Notes under the pieces: model-generated | Told to the model about the DNA's origin: nothing | Seen by the model: the letters and a program-made list of their open reading frames with translations, nothing else | The model's database searches: none | NCBI GenBank assembly: GCA_963709505.1 | Contig: CAVPXC010000003.1 | Location: 62,001-126,000, forward strand | Direction: 5' to 3' | Length of the DNA: 64,000 nucleotides | Source: CAVPXC01 sp963709505 | GTDB lineage: Bacteria > Chloroflexota > Anaerolineae > JAAEKA01 | Position numbers and translations under genes: made by a program | Shown here: positions 1 to 8,437 of the stretch, in pieces | How the letters are laid out: every line of letters starts with the position of its first letter | Position numbering within the stretch: the first letter of the stretch is position 1

Positions 1-877
1 ATCGTGGCGCCGGCGGCGGCGAACGACATCACGGGTGCGAACTTCAACGAGTACACCTTCCGCACGAGCCGCGAGAACTACCAGGACTTCATCAACCTGT
101 GCGAGTATCTGACGACGCAGTACAAGAAGTTCATCCAGATTGCGCCGGACTACAGCTTTGGCTATGGCGGCGCGGCGTCGGCGCGGGATGCGTGCACGAA
201 GTTCGGCGGCGAGTTCGTGGCGGAAGACATCTTTGCGCCGCTGGACACGACGGACTTCACGCCGTACATGGAGCAGATCGCCGAATTCGGGCGCCGAGGC
301 GTGGATCGTGACCTGGGCGGGCGGCGGGTTCGTGCCGATGTTCCAGTCCGCCAAGGAGTTGGGCGTGTTGGACACCATGGGGATGGGTGCGTCGTACTTC
401 GACAACAAGACGATGGCGGCGATCTTCGGACCGGTGGCGGACAAGATGACAGGCAAGGCGAGTGGCATCCTGTACCACTACACCGCACCGGACAACGCGA
501 TCAACGACTGGCTGGTGGAGCAGGTAAAGGCGCGCTACAATGAGCCGCCCGACCTCTTCGACGCCGATGCCATGAACGCCGCTTTCCTGGCCATGAACGC
601 CCTGGCCAAGACCAAGGGCGACACCAGCTCGGCGGCGCTGATCAAGGCGATGGAAGGGATCGAGTTCGACGGGCCCAAGGGCAAGATCTCCGTCCGGCCT
701 GAGGACCACGTGGCGATCCAGGACATGTACATCCTGAAGCTGACCGACCTGGCGGCGCCGGACTTCGACATGTTCGAACTGGTGACTACCACCCGCCCTG
801 AGCCGCCCTGCTTATTACCCGAAGCCCTCAAAGACCGCTGCGGCGATCTGCCCTACGGCAACCTGAGCGGCGAGTAG
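1..877 (+). CDS. Branched-chain amino acid-type ABC transporter substrate-binding protein, 5' truncated, frameshifted
   Basis: Periplasmic (type I fold) ligand-binding protein of a Liv-type importer. The N-terminus lies outside the window. Reading starts in frame 1 (ANDITGANFNEYTF...) and continues in frame 2 after about position 280, where the conserved stretch AEAWIVTWAGGGF resumes; a single-base indel in the codons after MEQIA explains the switch. The C-terminal half (ASYFDNKTMAAIFG, then an Ala/Asp-rich lobe and GPKGKISVRPEDH) is typical of LivJ/LivK relatives. It is directly followed by both ATPases and both permeases on the same strand, so it is the binding subunit of that importer. Substrate is not readable from sequence: leucine-type amino acids, amides or urea are all possible for the family. 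Confidence 0.8.
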
Positions 878-880
878 CTT

Positions 881-1076
881 GGGAGGTTGGGAAATTGGTA
901 GATTGGTAGATTGGTAGATTGGGAAATTGGTAGATTGTCTCAAGAACATCGCCAATCTACCACCTCACACCAATCTACCAATCTACCACCTCCCGCCAAT
1001 CTACCATCTCCCACCAATCTACCAATCTACCACCTCCCACCAATCTACCACCTCCCACCAATCTACCGATCCACCA
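881..1076. repeat. Wordy hairpin repeat, TTGGTAGA class
   Basis: The left arm reiterates TTGGTAGA and TTGGGAAA, a short unrelated loop follows (around 939-952), then the right arm reiterates the complement (CAATCTACCA, with CACCTCC variants). The RNA would fold as a long imperfect hairpin. It fills the whole gap between the binding protein and livG. A short copy of the same class lies before livM. Confidence 0.85.
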
Positions 1077-1083
1077 ACCCACC

Positions 1084-1860
1084 ATGCCCGACATCATCAT
1101 CGAAACCCAAAACCTACGCAAGGTGTTCGGCGCGCTCGTGGCGGTTGACGACGTGAGCATCCAGGTGCAGGCCGGGGCGATCCACTCGATCATAGGCCCC
1201 AACGGTGCGGGCAAGACGACGTTCTTCAACCTGTTGAGCGGGACGCTTGAGCCCACTGCGGGCCGCGTGATCTACAAGGGCAAAGATATCACGCGCCTGC
1301 CGCTGCACCGAACGGCGCACATCGGCATTGGCCGCTCGTTCCAGATCACCAACCTGTTTCCTCTCCTCACTGCGCTGGAGAATGTGCGCCTGGCTTGCCA
1401 GGCGATGGGCAAAGACAACTTTAGCTTCCTCCGCCCGGCGAGTCACTTCAAGCGCTACGAGGAGCAGGCTTGGGCCATCTTGCAGCAGGTGGGGCTGGCT
1501 CCACGCGCGCTTCAACCGGCGCGTACGTTGCCCCATGGCGACCAGCGCAAGCTGGAGCTCGGCATCATCCTGGCCTCCGATCCGGAACTGCTGCTATTGG
1601 ACGAGCCGACTGCGGGAATGGCCTCCGAGCAGGTGCCGGAGCTGATGGCGCTAATCAAGGCGATTCATGTTACAGGCAACAAAACCATCATCCTGGTCGA
1701 GCACAACATGAACGTCGTGATGAGTATCTCGGACCGCATCACCGTCATGCATCAAGGCCAGGTACTGGCCGAAGGCACGCCCGCCGAGATAGCAGCAAAT
1801 CAGACAGTGCAGACGGCGTATTTGGGCGGGTTGTATGAACTCCGAAATTGTGAATTGTGA
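1084..1860 (+). CDS. livG: Liv-type ABC transporter ATP-binding protein LivG
   Basis: Cytoplasmic ATPase that drives amino acid import with LivF. 258 residues, the usual length. Walker A GPNGAGKTT near residues 39-47, Q-loop in SFQITNLFPLLTALENV, an ABC signature that reads LPHGDQR instead of the common LSYGQQR, Walker B LLLLDEPTAGM, and the H-loop in ILVEHNM. The first in-frame ATG follows the upstream repeat directly and no good Shine-Dalgarno sequence is visible. The last residues (ELRNCEL) and the stop codon are encoded by the AATTGTGAATTG repeat that begins here, so the repeat has replaced or extended the native C-terminus. Confidence 0.93.
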   Translation: MPDIIIETQNLRKVFGALVAVDDVSIQVQAGAIHSIIGPNGAGKTTFFNLLSGTLEPTAGRVIYKGKDITRLPLHRTAHIGIGRSFQITNLFPLLTALENVRLACQAMGKDNFSFLRPASHFKRYEEQAWAILQQVGLAPRALQPARTLPHGDQRKLELGIILASDPELLLLDEPTAGMASEQVPELMALIKAIHVTGNKTIILVEHNMNVVMSISDRITVMHQGQVLAEGTPAEIAANQTVQTAYLGGLYELRNCEL

Positions 1861-2119
1861 ATTGTCAATTGTCAATGGCTAATGCCAGAATCCGGATTCC
1901 GGAAATTCGCCATTGCCAATTGCCAATTCACAATTCACAATTCTCCGGCTTCCGGTTCCGCCATTAGCCACTGCCAATTGCCAATTCACAATTGACAATT
2001 CTCCGGCTTCCGGTTCCGCCATTAGCCACTGCCAATTGCCAATTCACAATTGACAATTCTCCGGCTTCCGGTTCTGCCATTAGCCATTGCCAATTGCCAA
2101 TTCACAATTGACAATTCTC
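1843..2119. repeat. Wordy repeat, AATTGTSAATTG class, with 58-bp tandem triplication
   Basis: A left arm of AATTGTGAATTGTCAATTG words is answered by CAATTGCCAATTCACAATT words, giving a strong hairpin. The right side contains three tandem 58-bp units starting at 1943, 2001 and 2059, each with CTCCGGCTTCCGGTT followed by GCCATTAGCCA and CAATTGCCAATTCACAATT. The units differ by only a few bases. The element overlaps the end of livG and fills the gap to livF. Confidence 0.9.
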
Positions 2120-2134
2120 CGTTGATGATCTGCC

Positions 2135-2839
2135 ATGACTAACCTCCTCGAAGTTCGCGGCATCCACACCAACATCGGCCAGTTCCACATTCTCGAGGGC
2201 GTCAGCGTCGAGGTGCCGGCGGGCGGGATCGTGGCGCTGCTGGGCCGCAACGGGGCCGGCAAGACCACAACCCTTAAGTCGATCCTGGGCCTGACTCCAC
2301 CACGCTCCGGCCAGGTCATCTATGACGGTCAGGAGATCCAGGGCCGCCGCAGCTTCGAGATAGCCTCTTTGGGTATTGGCTATGTGCCGGAGAATCGCGG
2401 TATCTTCCGCGACCTTAGCGTGCACGAGAACCTCAAGATCGCCGAGCGTCGCAAGGGCGACCTGGAACGCAAGTCTGGCGTCATTTTTGAGCTGTTTCCC
2501 GACTTGCAGCGCTTGATCAAGCTGCCCGGCACGCACCTTTCCGGCGGCCAGCAGCAGATGCTGGCCGTGGCCCGGGCCATGGTTCCCGACAACAAATTGC
2601 TACTGATCGACGAGCCCAGCGAAGGCCTCGCCCCGGTCATCATCGAGGCTATGATGGAGGCCATCCGCAAGCTATCCGCTCACACCACGGTGGTCCTGGT
2701 CGAGCAGAACTTCATTGTCGCCAGCCAGCTTGCCCAGCGCTACGTCATCGTCGAGGAAGGACGCTCCGTCCAAAGCGGTGATATGGCCGACTTGATTAAG
2801 GATAAGGCGACTATCCAACGGTATCTTGGTGCAGCCTGA
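2135..2839 (+). CDS. livF: Liv-type ABC transporter ATP-binding protein LivF
   Basis: Second ATPase of the importer. 234 residues, typical of LivF. Walker A GRNGAGKTT near residue 37, signature LSGGQQQM, Walker B LLLIDEPSEGLAP and a switch histidine position replaced by Gln in VLVEQNF, as is common in LivF. The call as LivF rather than LivG rests on length and on the SEGLAP Walker B extension. Gene order livG-livF-livH-livM has the ATPases before the permeases, the reverse of Escherichia coli. Confidence 0.94.
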   Translation: MTNLLEVRGIHTNIGQFHILEGVSVEVPAGGIVALLGRNGAGKTTTLKSILGLTPPRSGQVIYDGQEIQGRRSFEIASLGIGYVPENRGIFRDLSVHENLKIAERRKGDLERKSGVIFELFPDLQRLIKLPGTHLSGGQQQMLAVARAMVPDNKLLLIDEPSEGLAPVIIEAMMEAIRKLSAHTTVVLVEQNFIVASQLAQRYVIVEEGRSVQSGDMADLIKDKATIQRYLGAA

Positions 2840-2841
2840 GT

Positions 2842-2937
2842 AATGGTCAATTGTGAATTGAGAATTGTCAATGGTTAATTTCCGGAATCCGGATCTGCCA
2901 TTAGCCATTGACAATTCTCAATTCACAATTGACCATT
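2842..2937. repeat. Wordy hairpin repeat, AATTGTSAATTG class
   Basis: Words GTGAATTGAGAATTGTCAA on the left and TTGACAATTCTCAATTCAC on the right flank a short centre with TTCCGGAATCCGGA. The arms are nearly perfect complements. The element lies between livF and livH. Confidence 0.88.
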
Positions 2938-2961
2938 CTCCCGCCTTTGTCGAGGATTTCT

Positions 2962-4554
2962 ATGTCCGCCATCCTCCAAACCTTCCGCAAAAACCGCACC
3001 CTCCTCATCACCCTGGCCGTGCTCTTCCTGCTCTTCCTGATGGCTATCCAGGGTATGAGCACCAAGGACTGGGTGACAACCATGCTGCGCGGGTTGTCGG
3101 TCGGGTCGATCACCTTCTTGGTAGCCGCCGGCCTGAGCCTCATCCTGGGCTTGATGGACGTCCTCAACCTTGCGCACGGCACGCTGTTCATGATCGGCGC
3201 TTTTGTTGGGTGGAGCATGTACGTGCGACCCGACACTATGGTCGACCTGAGCACACCGTTGGGGCTGGCAATCGCCGGCTTCGTGCTGATGCCGTTGTGG
3301 GCCAGGCCGATTGCAGGGCTTAGGGTGGGGTCACTCACCGCGCGCATTTGGCCGTGGATTGCCCTGGTTGTTGGCCTAGTGCTGATGGTGTTGGGGCTGT
3401 CAAACGCCCCGGTGTCCATCTGGAGCGCCACCGACTACCAAAACAGCCCCATCGTGTGGACTCAGTACGCCGAGGCCGGCACAACGGCTGAGCATGTGCA
3501 GCCGGCGACCTTCGCGCCAGGCCAGGTACCGCTGCTGGTGTGGGGCGCAATCCTGCTGGGAAGCGTATTGACCGGCTTCGCCATCGTCGGGCTGATCCAG
3601 GCGCGCCGAGGCGTTGGCGCAGAGGCCCAAGCGCGACGGCCGATGGGACGCACCTTTGCAGCCTTTGTCACACTGGTGGCGGTGGCCTTGGTCCTATTCC
3701 TGGTGAACACGCCGCTGACCGACTTCCTTTTTGAACTCAACACCACCGTGCTGTTCATCATCGCCATCGCCGTGGCCGCTCTGGTGGGTGCTGGGCTGGG
3801 CAGTCTGATGGAGGCGACTCTGATCCGGCCCCTGTACGCCCGGTCGATCTACCAGATCATGCTGACCTTTGGCCTGGCCTTCATCGGCACTGAGATCGTG
3901 CGAGCGATCTGGGGACGCTCCGGCTTTACGATGCCCAAGCCGTCGCTCTTTGCAAGCACGGGCGAAGGTTGCCCAGCCACAAGCATCAGCGGCTGGCTGC
4001 AATACCACTGTGCGACGATAGTGGTAGAGATCGGCGGCCAGAAGGCGCTGATCCGCACCTACAACGAAATGTTCGTCATCCTCGTGGGGTTGGTCGTGCT
4101 GATTGCAGTCTGGTTGCTTCTGCAGCGCTCGCGGCTGGGCATGATTATCCGCGCCGGCGTGCAAAACAGCGCGATGGTTGAGGCCCTGGGCATCAACGTA
4201 CGTCGCATTTTTACCCTGGTGTTTGGCCTCGGCGTGGGTCTGGCCGCGTTGGGTGGTGTGATTGCCGCACCTGCTTCCGGCCTATCGGATACCATGGGCG
4301 CCACGTTGTTGTTGGGCTCTTTGATTGCCCTGGCCATCGGCGGCCTAACCAGCTACCCCGGCGCAGCGGCCGGCGCCATTATTGTGGGACTGACGCAACA
4401 GTTCATCATCAAGTACGGCCAGATCGGCATCAATTTGCCTTTCCTGGACGAACCGTGGAAACCCTCGCCGCCCATCGTGCCCGCGTCGACGATACTCCTG
4501 ATGATCGTGATTCTGCTGGTGATGCCGCAGGGTTTGTTTGGACGGAAGGAGTAG
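2962..4554 (+). CDS. livH: Liv-type ABC transporter permease LivH, enlarged
   Basis: Inner-membrane permease of the Liv importer, 530 residues against about 290-310 for most LivH. The family start (LRGLSVGSITFLVAAGLSL, GLMDVLNLAHGT) is followed at about residues 85-255 by an extra stretch with at least three more hydrophobic segments and a soluble loop. The canonical core then resumes (SLMEATLIRPLYAR, GVQNSAMVEALGI, GGLTSYPGAAAGA, ending MPQGLFGRKE). The ATG is chosen because a Shine-Dalgarno GAGGA lies just upstream; an earlier in-frame ATG at 2908 would only add residues translated from the repeat. The gene follows livF and precedes livM. Confidence 0.9.
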   Translation: MSAILQTFRKNRTLLITLAVLFLLFLMAIQGMSTKDWVTTMLRGLSVGSITFLVAAGLSLILGLMDVLNLAHGTLFMIGAFVGWSMYVRPDTMVDLSTPLGLAIAGFVLMPLWARPIAGLRVGSLTARIWPWIALVVGLVLMVLGLSNAPVSIWSATDYQNSPIVWTQYAEAGTTAEHVQPATFAPGQVPLLVWGAILLGSVLTGFAIVGLIQARRGVGAEAQARRPMGRTFAAFVTLVAVALVLFLVNTPLTDFLFELNTTVLFIIAIAVAALVGAGLGSLMEATLIRPLYARSIYQIMLTFGLAFIGTEIVRAIWGRSGFTMPKPSLFASTGEGCPATSISGWLQYHCATIVVEIGGQKALIRTYNEMFVILVGLVVLIAVWLLLQRSRLGMIIRAGVQNSAMVEALGINVRRIFTLVFGLGVGLAALGGVIAAPASGLSDTMGATLLLGSLIALAIGGLTSYPGAAAGAIIVGLTQQFIIKYGQIGINLPFLDEPWKPSPPIVPASTILLMIVILLVMPQGLFGRKE

Positions 4555-4555
4555 G

Positions 4556-4617
4556 TTGGTAGATTGGTAGATTGGTAAACTGGTTGTGGACTACCAATCT
4601 ACCAATCACCAATCTCT
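4556..4617. repeat. Short wordy hairpin, TTGGTAGA class
   Basis: GGTTGGTAGATTGGTAGATT is followed by a short loop and the complementary ACCAATCTACCAATCACC. Same word as the element before livG. Confidence 0.85.
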
Positions 4618-4646
4618 CAGTCGCCGCTCAAGACAGAGGAGCATGC

Positions 4647-5723
4647 ATGGCCCCACAAGGCTCATTTCTCAAACGTAACCTCGGATTTCTGCTCCTGGTT
4701 GGCGTCCTGCTGGTGTTGCCTTTTGTGTTGGCGCTGCTGAACGGCCAGTCGATACCCAGTCTGCTGGCCAACGATGATGGCGACGCCAAGTTCCTGCAAG
4801 GACTGCTGATCGAGGTTTTTATCCTGGCAGTGTTTGCCATCAGCTATGATTTGGTGTTAGGCGTCACCGGGCTGCTTAGCTTTGGCCACGGCATGTTTTT
4901 TGCCTTTGGCGCCTATCTCACCGGCATCCTCCTCAAGAGCTTCGGGTGGCCACTCTGGCAGGTAGTCATTGCGGCCGTTATCGCCGGGGTGCTGCAAGCC
5001 CTGTTGTTCGGCATTGTGCTGCCACACGTCAAGGGCATCACCTTTGCCCTGGTGACACTGGGCATTGCCGCGGTGTTTGACATCATGGTGCGCTCGCAGG
5101 AGCTAGGCAAGTATACGGGGGCCGACGTGGGCCTGCAGGGCGTGCCGCGGCCGGAGTTCCTCAGCCCTGTCGACGACCGTTTGACTTTCTACTACGTTAC
5201 TTTTGGCTTCGCCGTGCTGGTTTATCTGCTCTACAAGCGCTTCGTCGACTCGCCTACTGGCCGCGTGTGTATTGCCAGTCGCGAGAACGAGAACCGGGCG
5301 CTCATGATCGGCTTCAATACCTTCTACTTTAAGCTGGCTGCGTTGATCCTGGCCGGGATCACCGCGACCCTGGCCGGCATGTTCAACACGCTTTACAAGC
5401 CCCTCGTCAGCCCGGAGATTGCGGGGTTGGGTTTCACCGTGGAGGGTTTGCTGATGCTGCTCATCGGCGGGATCGGTACCCTCAGCGGCGCGATGATCGG
5501 CGCGGCGGTGCTGCGGCTGATGGAGTTCTACTTCTCCCGCTGGTTCGGGGCAAGCGCCAGCTTCGTGCTGGGCGCAATCTACGTACTGATCGTGATGTTT
5601 CTCCCCTACGGCATCGTGGGCACGTGGCGGCTGCGCCGGCTGGACATCAAGGCCGGCTGGCAGCGCTTGCTGGAGCTGTTTCAACTGAACAAGCCCAAGC
5701 CAGGCGACGCCGGCCGGCAATGA
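4647..5723 (+). CDS. livM: Liv-type ABC transporter permease LivM
   Basis: Second permease of the importer, 358 residues with about nine membrane segments. The family signature is clear: YDLVLGVTGLLSFGHGMFF, then KGITFALVTLGIA, GRVCIASRENENRALMIGF and GGIGTLSGAMIGAA, ending LPYGIVGTWR. The start is the ATG with AGAGGAG six bases upstream; an upstream in-frame ATG would add residues translated from the preceding repeat. It is the last gene of the import operon. The charged C-terminal tail (LFQLNKPKPGDAGRQ) is cytoplasmic. Confidence 0.93.
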   Translation: MAPQGSFLKRNLGFLLLVGVLLVLPFVLALLNGQSIPSLLANDDGDAKFLQGLLIEVFILAVFAISYDLVLGVTGLLSFGHGMFFAFGAYLTGILLKSFGWPLWQVVIAAVIAGVLQALLFGIVLPHVKGITFALVTLGIAAVFDIMVRSQELGKYTGADVGLQGVPRPEFLSPVDDRLTFYYVTFGFAVLVYLLYKRFVDSPTGRVCIASRENENRALMIGFNTFYFKLAALILAGITATLAGMFNTLYKPLVSPEIAGLGFTVEGLLMLLIGGIGTLSGAMIGAAVLRLMEFYFSRWFGASASFVLGAIYVLIVMFLPYGIVGTWRLRRLDIKAGWQRLLELFQLNKPKPGDAGRQ

Positions 5724-6118
5724 CGGCTGCGCCCGGCCACGCTGGCCTGCGTGGCGCTTCTGCCCTCGGTGGCCGCCAATCAACTGGTGGGCACGGGGCT
5801 GGTGTTGGCGGGGGATTGCGGGCATGAGCCTGGCGCGGTAGTCGAACGTCTCGCTCACCTTGTTGGACGGCGCCGGGCGCGTAGCCATCGTGTAGGGGTT
5901 CAGTCCAGGGACGGGCTGCATTTCGGTTGATCTTTTTGGCCTGCAATGCTACAATTGGTCCCAAACGACCGCTCTGGTCGTTGTCTTCCTCAGCGCTCCG
6001 TTCGTTACCGCAGGTTCAGATAGCGGAACTTGTCTGCTGCCACTGGCTTAGTTCAATTCCAGACATCATGTGGCGGCTTTCGTCCTGAACGACCGCCCAT
6101 CCATCTGCGGAGGTTCAA
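5724..6118. other. Intergenic region with promoter and short hairpin
   Basis: No convincing complete gene. A promoter-like pair TTGATC (5927-5932) and TACAAT (5950-5955) with a 17-bp spacer and an extended TG motif points right toward the small zinc protein, giving a leader of about 150 bases. A perfect 7-bp hairpin AACGACC/GGTCGTT sits at 5964-5982, just past the predicted start site. On the minus strand, residues NPYTMATRPAPSNKVSETF (about 5860-5915) read like a protein fragment, but I cannot assign it and there is no supported start or end. Confidence 0.45.
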
Positions 6119-6328
6119 ATGATCAAGTGTGAACGATGCGGCCACGAAAGTAGATTTTCGAGTCCCAGAGCGGTGTACACCTGCCAAGCTCCTCATTGCC
6201 GTATGCATGGTGTGCGTATCTGTCACAAATGCCTTGTTGAAGAGGGCGCAAGAACAGGAGCTTTGGGAACCCCGGAGAGGTGCCCTTTCTGTGGCGTAGG
6301 TGAGTTGCGGTATCTTGGCAACAAATAG
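6119..6328 (+). CDS. Small zinc-ribbon protein, function unknown
   Basis: 69 residues with eight cysteines in pairs: CERC at the N-terminus, C-x4-C around CQAPHC, CHKC and CPFC near the C-terminus. This could fold as two small zinc ribbons. A good GGAGG Shine-Dalgarno lies 5-9 bases before the ATG, which supports translation. It stands alone, with a promoter-like sequence about 160 bases upstream. I do not recognise the family. Confidence 0.65.
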   Translation: MIKCERCGHESRFSSPRAVYTCQAPHCRMHGVRICHKCLVEEGARTGALGTPERCPFCGVGELRYLGNK

Positions 6329-6878
6329 TACTCCACGCAGGAACGTGAGGTTGGGATCGCCCCATTATGGTCGGTGGAGTGGTCGCCCATCCCACCGCCG
6401 CATAAGTACGTTGTTTGCCGTGACATCACATTTGCCGCCATCACGTTGGACGGAGTAGAGTGGCTTGTTCGTTGAACGTCTAACTCAGAAAGGACAAAAG
6501 GACTGCCCAGTGATGGTCGGCAGAATGGTCACCCACCCCGCCGCCACTTGCGAACCGTACGTGCGTCCCTTCGGCAGGCTCAGGGCAGGCTTTTCGACGC
6601 ACACGGCTCTTCACCAATGGTCTTGCCATGAGCACCGTTGGCCGTGGCGTAACACCTAGTGCGGGCATCTGCGACGGTAGGATGGTACTTTGCGTCGGTT
6701 TCCGTTTAGTCAGGTCGGCTGAACTCGCAGCGCTGGAGGTCAGCCAGATTGGCAATCTTCACGCTAGTTGCCGCCAACCTGCACCATCGACACGCTGGAC
6801 CGACCAGCACCTAACATCTGTACACTGCATTCCCGCTCACGGTGTCTCACAATTCTTGACACATTCCGGAGGTCTGTT
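6329..6878. other. Gene-poor interval with a diverged direct repeat and a REP-like word
   Basis: I see no gene here. Two similar 39-bp blocks (6367-6405 and 6513-6551, both starting ATGGTCGG and continuing with CCGCCGC) are about 80 percent alike. At 6567-6590 is the word TCGGCAGGCTCAGGGCAGG, a dispersed GC-rich sequence often seen between bacterial genes; when translated on the minus strand it gives the familiar ACPEPAEG peptide. Confidence 0.5.
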
Positions 6879-7619
6879 ATGCATGTGCTCACGATTTACG
6901 CGCACTCGAATCCGAAGTCGTTCTGTCACGCCGTCCTGGACGAGTTCACGGCAGGTCTGCGTGAGGCCGGACACTCGACCGAAGTCATCGACCTGTATGC
7001 GATCGGGTTCGACCCGGTGATCCGCTCAAGCGACGCGCCGAGCTGGCTCACCGAAAGCATCCCGGACGACATACTCGACCGGATGCACTTGCGGGAGTCT
7101 CTGCTCGAGGGGGCGGGCGGGCCCCTACGACGGTTCGCGATGAAGCGGCTACTCGGCGACCGTGATTCCCGTGGCATCATCCGGTTGCTGCGGGAACGTT
7201 TTCAGCCGAAGGACGTGCTCGTGCAGCAGCAGAAGGTGGCGCAAGCCCAGGGACTTGCGTTCATTGCGCCCGTCCATTTCTTGAGCTTTCCGACCATGTT
7301 GAAAGGGTGGCTCGATCGCGTCTGGACGCCGGGCTTCGCCTACGACCTGACTGCGGAAGCCTGGCGGGGCGACATCAACGGCCGTCGGGGGCTGCTGACG
7401 CATGAGAAGGCGCTGATCATCCAGACGACGATCTGGGATGAGCGTTCCTATGACACTGGGATCCGCGAAGCCATGGTCAAAGTCATCGATGAGTACACCT
7501 TGACCTATCCGGGGATCAAGAAAGTGGAGCATGAGCTGTTCTACGCTGTTCACGGCGCCGACGATGACACGAGGCGCGGGTACCTCGATCGGGCCCGATG
7601 GCTTGGCCGGAACTTCTAG
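6879..7619 (+). CDS. Flavodoxin-fold NAD(P)H oxidoreductase
   Basis: 246 residues. The N-terminus MHVLTIYAHSNPKSF with the following helix matches the flavodoxin_2 / NAD(P)H quinone oxidoreductase family, as does FIAPVHFLSFPTMLKGWLDRVW, the segment that normally packs on FMN. Expected role: two-electron reduction of quinones or similar acceptors in the cytoplasm. A GGAGG Shine-Dalgarno six bases upstream fixes the ATG; earlier in-frame codons lack one. The middle (LRESLLEGAGGPLRRFAMK) is an insertion relative to short family members. It converges with the DoxX gene. Confidence 0.82.
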   Translation: MHVLTIYAHSNPKSFCHAVLDEFTAGLREAGHSTEVIDLYAIGFDPVIRSSDAPSWLTESIPDDILDRMHLRESLLEGAGGPLRRFAMKRLLGDRDSRGIIRLLRERFQPKDVLVQQQKVAQAQGLAFIAPVHFLSFPTMLKGWLDRVWTPGFAYDLTAEAWRGDINGRRGLLTHEKALIIQTTIWDERSYDTGIREAMVKVIDEYTLTYPGIKKVEHELFYAVHGADDDTRRGYLDRARWLGRNF

Positions 7620-7644
7620 CGGGGTCTCGGCCGGCGACTGGTTC

Positions 7645-8157
7645 TCAGGTAAGCCACCGCACTACGCGCGACTCCGGCCAGCGCCGCCTCAGCCACGCGT
7701 CCACACCCCATAGCCGGCCCGCGCCCGTCACCAGGAACACGCCCTGCCACATCGCCAGCATGATGTAGGACCAAGGCCACTCACCCGGTACCTCCAGCAA
7801 GCCGATCCCCAGGTTGAGCGCCATCAGCAGGCCCAAGGCTGCGCCCAAGCGCGTCAGCGTTCCGGTCAAAAGCGAGAGACCAACGACAAGCTCGCCTAGA
7901 AAAATCAACCACGCGAACAGGGTGAAGTTGGGGATCACCACGGTGGCCACGAAGTTGCCGTAGAACGAGAACGCCGGATGCTGGACCTCGAGCTGCAACC
8001 AGTCCATCAGCCCTTTGCCCGCGGACGGTGCGAAGTCCGGTGGCAGTTTCCAACGCAACGAAAACAGCCACAGCACGCCGATCAGCATGCGGCTGAGCGC
8101 GATGGGCCATAGAGGCGCCTGAACGGTCCGGAAGGTATTGTTCTGAGTGGCGTTCAT
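7645..8157 (-). CDS. DoxX-family membrane protein
   Basis: 170 residues with four hydrophobic segments: RMLIGVLWLFSLRWK, FVATVVIPNFTLFAWLIFLGELVVGLSLL, LGAALGLLMALNLGIGLL and YIMLAMWQGVFLVTGAG. The pattern ELVVGLSLLTGTLTRLGAA is typical of the DoxX / DoxD-like superfamily. Family members act with thiosulfate:quinone oxidoreductases or in redox homeostasis; no such partner is adjacent, so a specific role is open. Confidence 0.75.
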   Translation of the reverse strand: MNATQNNTFRTVQAPLWPIALSRMLIGVLWLFSLRWKLPPDFAPSAGKGLMDWLQLEVQHPAFSFYGNFVATVVIPNFTLFAWLIFLGELVVGLSLLTGTLTRLGAALGLLMALNLGIGLLEVPGEWPWSYIMLAMWQGVFLVTGAGRLWGVDAWLRRRWPESRVVRWLT

Positions 8158-8332
8158 GGACGAATTGCTCCGATCGACCGAAATTGCAGTGACTTGTCGG
8201 CGCCAGCCTGGTAGGGTACGAGTTCAAGCCTCGCAGGGTCGCTGACTGTATTGCGTCCCACCTTCATAATGCCATGAATAGGTGTACGATGGCAAAATCG
8301 CCGCGCAAGCGGCTGCGATTTTCATGTCTTGT

Positions 8333-8362
8333 TTGGGCCAAACAAGTAGGATGTGCTATAAT
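8333..8362 (+). promoter_or_regulatory. Predicted promoter of tig
   Basis: A TATAAT -10 (8357-8362) with a weak TTGGGC -35 (8333-8338) separated by 18 bases. It lies 75 bases before the tig start codon and faces right. Confidence 0.6.
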
Positions 8363-8437
8363 CCTCGCCAGCCGTTGGCGGCGCAAATCAGAAGGTTGCC
8401 TGCCAGGTAAAAAATCGAAAGGAGAGAACTCCGGACC

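Noticed and set aside
881..1076. CRISPR array
   Set aside because: Repeats are degenerate short words with mirror-complement arms, not equal-length repeats with unique spacers. No cas genes occur in the window.
2908..2961. Longer LivH start at 2908
   Set aside because: The extra residues are translated from repeat DNA, and the ATG at 2962 has the Shine-Dalgarno sequence.
5647..5964. Minus-strand gene in the gap after livM
   Set aside because: A short stretch looks protein-like, but it overlaps livM, has no ribosome site and no family that I recognise; left as intergenic.
6465..6860. Possible integron attC sites around GTCTAAC (6478) and ACCTAAC (6813)
   Set aside because: The matching GTTRRRY partner boxes are not found at suitable distance and no integrase or cassette array is present.
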